From contig DCGS01000081.1 of NCBI GenBank assembly GCA_002314645.1, positions 1-6,219 of the forward strand: DNA of 6,219 nucleotides. Direction: 5' to 3'. How positions within the stretch are numbered: the first letter of the stretch is position 1; the number at the start of each line of letters is the position of its first letter. This stretch comes from Ruminococcaceae bacterium UBA1772. GTDB lineage: Bacteria; Bacillota; Clostridia; Oscillospirales; Acutalibacteraceae. A model generated the notes under the pieces. That model worked only from the letters and a program-made list of their open reading frames with translations. It did not search any database and was not told the origin of the DNA. Below are positions 1 through 4,723 of this stretch, in pieces. Both the position numbers and the translations under genes were made by a program.

Positions 1-344
1 TCATCGTCTTCATCCTCATCATCAAGATCATTTTCATCAAGATCGTCGAATTCATCCTCTTCTTCATCATCCTCTGTCTTAACATTGAATGCTGAACCGT
101 CCTTGTCAAATTCATCTAATGACTGACGAGACTTTAAATCCCATTCCTCATTTCCCATATAAACAAACTTTGAGCTTGTTGTTATATCAATATATAATTC
201 AGTAGAAATAGTTCCATCAGTATCCTCAACACCCTTTAATGCTAATGCCTCTTTAATAAGAGCTAGGATGTTCTGTGGACCAGTTTTCTGTTCCATTAAC
301 TGAATTGCGATTTCTAATAATGACATCTGTGAAACATTTTCCAT
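1..344 (-). CDS. rpoE: RNA polymerase delta subunit, partial (C-terminal end outside window)
   Basis: The delta subunit binds core RNA polymerase in Bacilli and relatives, promoting release of nucleic acid, recycling of the enzyme and promoter selectivity. I translated 114 codons from the ATG at 344-342, which has GGAGGA at 356-351 six bases upstream. Residues about 5-73 fit the HARE-HTH winged-helix domain: an LLEIAIQLM helix, then ELYIDITTSSKF and the conserved W68-DLKSR end, like the FYTDLN...FL...W-LRSW pattern of Bacillus delta. From residue about 91 the chain becomes almost pure Asp/Glu, the family's disordered acidic tail. The frame is open to base 1, so the stop is missing. The typical family length is about 170-190 residues. 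It follows the DUF1934 gene with a 63-base gap, so it may be the last gene of the operon or have its own promoter. Identification rests on both domain pattern and acidic tail; the name rpoE should not be confused with proteobacterial sigma E. Confidence 0.9.
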   Translation of the reverse strand, partial: MENVSQMSLLEIAIQLMEQKTGPQNILALIKEALALKGVEDTDGTISTELYIDITTSSKFVYMGNEEWDLKSRQSLDEFDKDGSAFNVKTEDDEEEDEFDDLDENDLDDEDEDD

Positions 345-379
345 AATTATTCCTCCAATTTTACATGCTATTACATTTT

Positions 380-405
380 ACTTGAATTTTCTATGATTTT
401 CAAGT
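380..405. repeat. Small inverted repeat between the DUF1934 gene and rpoE
   Basis: ACTTGAA (380-386) and TTCAAGT (399-405) can form a 7-base-pair stem with a 12-base loop. It is AT-rich and has no following U-run on the minus strand, so I do not call it a terminator. It could be an mRNA stability or processing element, or chance. Confidence 0.35.
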
Positions 406-407
406 AT

Positions 408-770
408 TTAACGCAATATTATCCAGATTTTATGACTCGAAATTATATCTTTATCTAAAATTATATCATATTCCGCGTCATATCTTTTTTCGCTTAACAA
501 AAGCTTTTTACAGAAAGTATTAAATTCAAATTCAACACCTATATCATTTTGATAAGCACCTGTTGTTAATGTATCTGGTATAAGCTTAATTTCCATATTA
601 ATTTTACCAGCTCTTAATATAGTTAAGGAATCATTTTCCTTCTTTATATATACATTAGTACTATCTAAGCTTTTATCCTCAAAAACAATAAATCCATTTT
701 CTATTTTTGCTTCTGATTTATAGGATATTCTATTATTCTCATTATCTATACTATAGAATGATACTTCCAT
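408..770 (-). CDS. DUF1934 / YwiB-like beta-barrel protein
   Basis: This 120-residue protein of unknown biochemical role resembles the DUF1934 family (Bacillus YwiB type), small calycin-like beta-barrel proteins. The pattern seen is a run of short alternating beta strands: ISYKSEAKIENGFIVFED, then a threonine/valine strand (NVYIKKENDSLTILRAG), then MEIKLIPDTLTTGAYQNDIG, where the family usually has the segment around 'Y.T..G...IGV', and a final YDIILD strand before the C-terminal strand. There is no signal peptide, membrane segment or cysteine-rich motif; it should be cytoplasmic. The ATG at 770-768 has GGAG at 781-778 seven bases upstream. The gene lies 30 bases after recR and 63 before rpoE. 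In Listeria-type genomes a DUF1934 gene, argS and rpoE are neighbours, which supports this call. The family assignment is from pattern memory only, so function remains unassigned. Confidence 0.7.
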   Translation of the reverse strand: MEVSFYSIDNENNRISYKSEAKIENGFIVFEDKSLDSTNVYIKKENDSLTILRAGKINMEIKLIPDTLTTGAYQNDIGVEFEFNTFCKKLLLSEKRYDAEYDIILDKDIISSHKIWIILR

Positions 771-800
771 AATTATTCTCCATAACTACATAGTAATTAT

Positions 801-1400
801 TTAATATTCTCTTCTACCTTCAAATGCCTTTAATACAGTCATTTCATCTGCGTAGGATAAATCTCCACCTACAGGTAAGCCATGAGCTATTCTAGTTATA
901 TTAATAGGATATGTATTTAATAGCTCCTTAAGATATCTAGCAGTTGTTTCACCCTCTAGAGTTGCGTTAGTAGCAAGAATAATTTCATCTATCTCTTTAT
1001 TCTTAACTCTATCAATTAAGGGCTCTATATTTAAATCATTAATACTAATACCCTTAGAAAATGATATAGCTCCATTTAAAACGTGATATACACCTCTATA
1101 GCTATTAATCTTTTCAATAGTAAATAAATCCTTAACATTTTCTACTACTAAAACCTGCTTATGATTTCTTGATGAATCCTTACAGATATCACATAAATCA
1201 CCTTCAGCTAAATTACCACATGATGTACATATATGTATATCCTTAGTTATTCCTATTAATGCATTAGAAAAATCAACTATATCTGCCTCATCCATATGAG
1301 TAAGACAATATAGTGCATATCTTTCTGCAGTTTTCTTACCTACTGAGGGTAAATGACTAAAGCATTCAATTAAATCCTCTAAAGCGGTTGGATATTTCAT
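801..1400 (-). CDS. recR: Recombination protein RecR
   Basis: RecR works with RecO (and RecF) to load RecA onto SSB-coated single-stranded DNA during gap and break repair. The 199-residue product matches the usual length of about 198. In order it shows a helix-hairpin-helix region (about 8-32, LPSVGKKTAERYA), a zinc finger with C58, C61, C70 and C73, a Toprim domain from about residue 82 (VLVVEN with E87; ATNATLEGETT at 143-153), and the conserved C-terminal RIAHGLPVGGDLSYAD segment. I chose the ATG at 1400-1398 because the protein then begins MKYP, as the family does. A GTG at 1433 would add 11 residues inside ebfC with no family support. The start lies one base after the ebfC stop. The nearest strong Shine-Dalgarno (GGAGGA, 1422-1417) is 16 bases away, so translation probably depends on coupling to ebfC. 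Standard dnaX-ebfC-recR neighbourhood. Confidence 0.96.
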   Translation of the reverse strand: MKYPTALEDLIECFSHLPSVGKKTAERYALYCLTHMDEADIVDFSNALIGITKDIHICTSCGNLAEGDLCDICKDSSRNHKQVLVVENVKDLFTIEKINSYRGVYHVLNGAISFSKGISINDLNIEPLIDRVKNKEIDEIILATNATLEGETTARYLKELLNTYPINITRIAHGLPVGGDLSYADEMTVLKAFEGRREY

Positions 1401-1401
1401 T

Positions 1402-1695
1402 TTAGAATAATCCCATTCCTCCGCCGAAGCCACCCATTAACTTCTGTGATTCAGCATCAATTTTCTTTCTAGCATCATTTAAAGCAATAACAACCATATC
1501 CTGAACCATTTCAATATCGTCCTTTGCTGCCTCTGGATCAATTTTTACTGATATAACCTCATGAGTACCCTTAACCTCTACTGATACTACACCACCACCG
1601 GCTGTACCTGTAAAAATTGTACTCTCAAGCTTTTCCTGAGCCTCCATCATTTGCTTTTGCATCTTTCTTAAACGCATCATCTGTTGCTGATTCAT
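1402..1695 (-). CDS. ebfC: YbaB/EbfC family nucleoid-associated DNA-binding protein
   Basis: The YbaB/EbfC proteins are small dimeric DNA-binding proteins, almost always encoded between dnaX and recR, with a proposed role in nucleoid organisation or recombination. The product has 97 residues, close to the family's about 100-110. It starts with a Met/Gln/Lys-rich helix (MMRLRKMQKQMMEAQEKL), followed by the conserved strand segment FTGTAGGGVVSVEVKGTHEVISVKIDPEA, a second helix (MVVIALNDARKKID), and a Gly/Met-rich tail. The ATG at 1695-1693 has GGAGGA at 1709-1704 with 8-base spacing, embedded in the last codons of dnaX. Only four bases separate it from the dnaX stop and one base separates its own stop from recR, so these three genes are a tight transcriptional unit. 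Confidence 0.95.
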   Translation of the reverse strand: MNQQQMMRLRKMQKQMMEAQEKLESTIFTGTAGGGVVSVEVKGTHEVISVKIDPEAAKDDIEMVQDMVVIALNDARKKIDAESQKLMGGFGGGMGLF

Positions 1696-1699
1696 AATC

Positions 1700-3571
1700 T
1701 TATTCCTCCACTATCTTTAATTGATTATCATCAAAAAATTCTTTTACATTTTCAATAAATTGCTCATCCTCATTCTTAATTATTTGAGTTGGAACAATTC
1801 TCTTTTTTACACCTACAGGTATTTCATCTAATGTAGGCTTTTTAATACCACTTTGGTATTTATTCTTATAATCGTCTCTAATCTTACTCCATACTGCCTT
1901 AGGTACACAAATATAATCCTTAATATTTAAATCAAATTCATTTAATATTTCAATTATCTTTACGTAGTTTTCATAAAGCATTACTCTATTACAGAATGAA
2001 ACATCCGCAAGCTCTACAAGGAATGATTCATCTGATACTGCAACAATCTTACCATTTACTAATATTTGTATAGCAAATGTGTTTGAATATCTTTCTGAAA
2101 TTTCTCCCCATACTGCAGTTAGCTTTTCCTTCTTTTCCTTTGAAGCATTATTTAATATTGCCTCAATATCTCTTACTGTTACCTCATTTGAGGTATTAGC
2201 TTGAATTGGCTTTGTTGCTACATTTACTGGCTCTGGTATTACTGAAGGATTAGGCTCTACTACCGTTGGCTCACTATAATCTGTATCATCAGGTATAATT
2301 ACTGTATTTTGTACAGGAGTATTATTTACAGGCTTTGGTACCTGACGATAGCTATCCATTTCACTTCTAGTTGGTAATACAGGAGTAAATGACTTAAGAG
2401 AAGAATTTACTGGTGTAAAATCACGACTAGATAGCATTTGTATTGTTGATTCTAATGATTCAATTCTATCTAGTAAATTTACCTCTGAATTTAAATTATT
2501 ATCATTCATTTTTAGAATTGCTAATTCTAGGAACGCTCTTTTTTGAGTTGAGAATCTCATTTGATTTAATGAATCATTTAAGATTTCAAGCCATGAATAA
2601 ATTAAATTCTTACTTATATTTGAAGCTAATGATTTAAATTCTTGAGTATTAAACATTAGCTTATTTTCTAAAATAACCTGATTCTTATATAACAAAACAT
2701 CTCTTAGGAATAAAATAATATCATTTATTACTCTAGGAACCTCTTTACCCTCTTTTAGCATCTTATCTAATAATATAACTGCCTCAGTTTCATTTTTAGA
2801 TGCACAGGCATTAAGAATTTCTATTATCTTTAAATATGAAATGTTACCAGATACTGCTAAAACATCATCTAGTGTTATTTCAGGGTTTACAGAATATGAG
2901 ATACACTGATCAAATAATGATAATGCATCACGCATACCACCCTCAGCACTTGACGCTATTTGATTTAATGCATCCTCGTTAATCTTAATATTTTCTTCTT
3001 CTGCAACAATTTTTAATCTTGTTAAAATATCATCAATAGAAATTGATTGGAAATCAAATCTTTGACAACGAGATAAAATTGTATTTGGAAGCTTATAAGG
3101 CTCTGTTGTTGCTAAAATGAATATTACATGCTTTGGAGGCTCCTCTAATGTTTTTAACAATGCATTAAAGGCTGCATTAGAAAGCATATGAACCTCATCT
3201 ATGATATATACTCTGTAACGTCCGTTTACAGGGGTGAAGTTAGCTTCATCTCTTATGTCACGGATGTTATCTACACCGTTGTTAGAAGCGGCGTCTATTT
3301 CAATTACGTCAAGAATGGAGCCGTTGTCAATGCCTTTACAGGTTTCACATTCGTTACAAGGGTCTCCGTTAACTGGATGCTCACAGTTTACAGCCTTTGC
3401 AAAGATTTTTGCACAGGTTGTTTTACCAGTACCTCTTGAACCAGTGAAGAGGTAGGCGTGTGAATGCCTTCCAGAAGTGATTTCACTCATAAGGGTTTTG
3501 GTAATATGCTCTTGTCCTACAACGTCTGAGAAGACTTGCGGTCTCCATTTTCGGTATAAAGCCTGATACAA
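1700..3571 (-). CDS. dnaX: DNA polymerase III subunit gamma/tau (TTG start)
   Basis: DnaX is the ATPase motor of the clamp loader, which places the beta sliding clamp on primed DNA; the full-length tau form also tethers polymerase and helicase. Over 623 residues the protein shows the N-terminal LYRKWRP motif (5-11), Walker A GSRGTGKT (44-51), a zinc site (C63, C72, C75, C78), Walker B/DExH (YIIDEVH, 122-128), sensor 1 around ATTE (154-157), the SRC arginine finger (R168), sensor 2 GGMRDAL (211-217), a helical collar domain to about 365, a Pro/Thr/Val-rich linker (about 385-465) and a C-terminal domain. The start is TTG at 3571-3569: GAGGG lies six bases upstream, an in-frame TGA follows just above it, and no in-frame ATG precedes the conserved N-terminus. 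Composition changes sharply near codon 131 (see findings). No truncation or frame break is visible. Confidence 0.97.
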   Translation of the reverse strand: MYQALYRKWRPQVFSDVVGQEHITKTLMSEITSGRHSHAYLFTGSRGTGKTTCAKIFAKAVNCEHPVNGDPCNECETCKGIDNGSILDVIEIDAASNNGVDNIRDIRDEANFTPVNGRYRVYIIDEVHMLSNAAFNALLKTLEEPPKHVIFILATTEPYKLPNTILSRCQRFDFQSISIDDILTRLKIVAEEENIKINEDALNQIASSAEGGMRDALSLFDQCISYSVNPEITLDDVLAVSGNISYLKIIEILNACASKNETEAVILLDKMLKEGKEVPRVINDIILFLRDVLLYKNQVILENKLMFNTQEFKSLASNISKNLIYSWLEILNDSLNQMRFSTQKRAFLELAILKMNDNNLNSEVNLLDRIESLESTIQMLSSRDFTPVNSSLKSFTPVLPTRSEMDSYRQVPKPVNNTPVQNTVIIPDDTDYSEPTVVEPNPSVIPEPVNVATKPIQANTSNEVTVRDIEAILNNASKEKKEKLTAVWGEISERYSNTFAIQILVNGKIVAVSDESFLVELADVSFCNRVMLYENYVKIIEILNEFDLNIKDYICVPKAVWSKIRDDYKNKYQSGIKKPTLDEIPVGVKKRIVPTQIIKNEDEQFIENVKEFFDDNQLKIVEE

Positions 3572-3577
3572 AGTTAA

Positions 3578-3582
3578 CCCTC
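3578..3582 (-). promoter_or_regulatory. Ribosome binding site for the TTG start of dnaX
   Basis: GAGGG on the minus strand, six bases before the TTG at 3571. It decides the start, because the nearby ATG at 3584-3582 overlaps this site and is in a different frame, and the dnaX frame has a TGA stop just upstream. Confidence 0.75.
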
Positions 3583-3597
3583 ATTTCCTGATAAATT

Positions 3598-3762
3598 TAA
3601 AAGCAGAGCCACTTTCACTTGATCATATGGCGAGCAGGCGGACTGTGGCACACAGGACTATCCGCTTAATGCTGCTCGGTTCCCCGCCTGACATGATTCA
3701 CGGCGCTCTGTTGCACAGGACCCACGCGCCATATGATCAAACAAAAGCAATCTCTGCTTTTA
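3598..3762 (-). repeat. Outer inverted repeat extending the SRP RNA helix
   Basis: An 11-base inverted repeat (TAAAAGCAGAG at 3598-3608 and CTCTGCTTTTA at 3752-3762 on the plus strand) brackets the SRP RNA. It is separated from the inner 14-base-pair stem by 10 and 11 mostly unpaired bases. Because the predicted transcription start is at 3764-3763, the outer arm would be the 5' end of the primary transcript, so the pairing is likely part of the precursor RNA. Confidence 0.7.
3619..3740 (-). ncRNA. ffs: Signal recognition particle RNA (small bacterial type)
   Basis: SRP RNA (4.5S/scRNA) pairs with Ffh to target nascent membrane and secreted proteins to the Sec translocon. On the minus strand the conserved Ffh-binding tip is visible: CAGG at 3690-3687, a three-base-pair stem CGG/CCG closing the GGAA tetraloop at 3683-3680, then AGCAGC at 3676-3671. 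The ends form a perfect 14-base-pair stem, 3619-3632 with 3727-3740 (TTGATCATATGGCG and its complement), and the GC-rich interior can pair along one long hairpin. Position directly upstream of dnaX is the usual one for scr in Firmicutes. Exact mature ends are not determined: an outer inverted repeat extends the helix to 3598-3762, and the predicted transcript begins at about 3764. I see no canonical Alu domain, so this appears to be the small or an intermediate form. Confidence 0.92.
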
Positions 3763-3770
3763 CCTACAAC

Positions 3771-3799
3771 ATTATATATGAGAATGATGTTAAAATCAA
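3771..3799 (-). promoter_or_regulatory. Sigma-A-type promoter for SRP RNA and probably dnaX operon
   Basis: On the minus strand, TTGATT (3799-3794) and a perfect TATAAT (3776-3771) are spaced by 17 bases. The expected start is G at 3764 or 3763, immediately before the outer arm of the SRP RNA helix. I see no convincing intrinsic terminator between the SRP RNA and dnaX (the outer stem is followed by TTTTAAATTT, but its loop is the entire RNA), so read-through into dnaX, ebfC and recR is likely. Confidence 0.8.
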
Positions 3800-3803
3800 G
3801 ACT

Positions 3804-3834
3804 TTGAAAAGGGTTTTTAATTTATAAATATAAT
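3804..3834 (+). promoter_or_regulatory. Possible second, upstream promoter for rlmB
   Basis: TTGAAA (3804-3809) and TATAAT (3829-3834) lie on the plus strand, but the 19-base spacer is longer than ideal and the region is so AT-rich that chance matches are expected. Confidence 0.25.
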
Positions 3835-3875
3835 GTAATTTTTAAAGGAATTATGCTAAATGTTGTGGTTTTATG

Positions 3876-3904
3876 TTGTAAAAAAACGCAATGGGTGGTA
3901 TAAT
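3876..3904 (+). promoter_or_regulatory. Sigma-A-type promoter for rlmB
   Basis: TTGTAA (3876-3881) and a perfect TATAAT (3899-3904) with a 17-base spacer; the predicted start is near 3911, giving a leader of about 37 bases to the rlmB ATG. The promoter overlaps the upstream in-frame ATG at 3891, which argues against that ATG as the start. Confidence 0.7.
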
Positions 3905-3934
3905 ACATACTATTAATATCTATATATGCCATTT

Positions 3935-3939
3935 GGAGG
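3935..3939 (+). promoter_or_regulatory. Ribosome binding site deciding the rlmB start
   Basis: GGAGG with 8-base spacing to the ATG at 3948. The alternative in-frame ATG at 3891 has no comparable site and precedes the expected transcription start. Confidence 0.8.
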
Positions 3940-3947
3940 CAACTTTT

Positions 3948-4709
3948 ATGCGTGAAAATGACATCCAAAGTGAATTAATAATTGGCAGAAATCCTGTAAC
4001 AGAAGCTTTGAAGTCTGGCAGAGAAATAGATACTCTGTTTGTTTCAAAGGGTGAAAGACAGGGTTCTGTTGGTAAAATTATTGCCATGTGTAGGGACCAG
4101 GGTATTATTGTTAAAGAAACAGACCCTAAGAAAATGGACTACATGTGTGGCAATGCTAATCATCAGGGTGTTATTGCAAGAGTTGCTGCTCATTCATATG
4201 CATCTGTAGAAGATATATTTGCAAGAGCAGAAGAAAAAGGAGAGGCTCCTTTTATAATTATTTGCGACGAAATAGAGGATCCGCACAATTTAGGCGCAAT
4301 AATAAGAACAGCCGAATGTGCAGGCGCACACGGCGTCATTATTCCAAAGCGTCGAAGTGCTACTCTAAATTTCACCGTTGCCAAAACGTCCGCTGGTGCG
4401 CTTGAGTATATGCCAGTAGCAAGGGTTAGTAACCTTGCTACAACCTTAGATGAACTCAAGGAACGTGGCGTTTGGATTTATGGAACCGACATGGACGGTG
4501 AAGTTTGGTGTAAAACAGACCTCAAAGGCGCAATTGCTCTTGTTGTAGGTTCGGAAGGCACGGGAATGGGCCGCTTGGTTAGAGAAAAATGTGATTTTGT
4601 TCTTTCTCTTCCAATGGCTGGTGAAATAAATTCACTAAATGCATCCGTTGCTGCAGGAATTGTAATGTATGAAGCAAGCCGACAGAGGCTTAATATAAAA
4701 ACTGTCTAA
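3948..4709 (+). CDS. rlmB: 23S rRNA (guanosine-2'-O-)-methyltransferase RlmB (TrmH/SpoU family)
   Basis: RlmB-type SPOUT enzymes transfer a methyl group from S-adenosylmethionine to the 2'-O of a 23S rRNA guanosine (G2251 in E. coli) in the peptidyl-transferase P loop. The 253-residue product is of typical length. It has an N-terminal substrate-binding domain (IIGRNPVTEAL at 11-21, to about 85), a short linker, and the trefoil-knot catalytic domain from about 102. Motif 1 is EDPHNLGAIIRTAE with N114 and the catalytic R120, motif 2 is VVGSEGTGM (199-207) and motif 3 is LPMAGEINSLNAS (221-233). The start at 3948 follows a good ribosome site; a 19-residue upstream extension is unlikely. It diverges from the SRP RNA and is followed 14 bases later by the acidic membrane protein, probably co-transcribed. 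A close TrmH-family paralogue with a different target is the main alternative. The sequence style resembles Oscillospiraceae homologues (inference from memory). Confidence 0.9.
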   Translation: MRENDIQSELIIGRNPVTEALKSGREIDTLFVSKGERQGSVGKIIAMCRDQGIIVKETDPKKMDYMCGNANHQGVIARVAAHSYASVEDIFARAEEKGEAPFIIICDEIEDPHNLGAIIRTAECAGAHGVIIPKRRSATLNFTVAKTSAGALEYMPVARVSNLATTLDELKERGVWIYGTDMDGEVWCKTDLKGAIALVVGSEGTGMGRLVREKCDFVLSLPMAGEINSLNASVAAGIVMYEASRQRLNIKTV

Positions 4710-4723
4710 AGGAGGGTCGCAGA

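Noticed and set aside
1..60. Simple repeat of TCATC units
   Set aside because: It is the coding sequence for the Asp/Glu tail of the delta subunit on the minus strand, not an independent tandem repeat.
345..407. Separate promoter for rpoE (TTCAAG, 17 bases, TAAAAT on the minus strand)
   Set aside because: The -35 match is poor and such hexamers are common in this AT-rich gap; not strong enough to list.
1401..1433. GTG start at 1433 for recR
   Set aside because: It would add 11 residues overlapping ebfC; RecR proteins normally begin right before the YP-x-x-L segment, matching the ATG at 1400.
3188..3455. Two plus-strand open frames opposite the start of dnaX
   Set aside because: They are shadows of the conserved DnaX ATPase domain, without ribosome sites.
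3627..3827. Plus-strand open frame of 66 codons
   Set aside because: It is antisense to the SRP RNA and its promoter, has no ribosome site and no recognisable protein pattern.
3891..3947. ATG at 3891 as the rlmB start
   Set aside because: It lies within the -35/-10 spacer of the predicted promoter and lacks a ribosome site; the extra 19 residues do not resemble RlmB.
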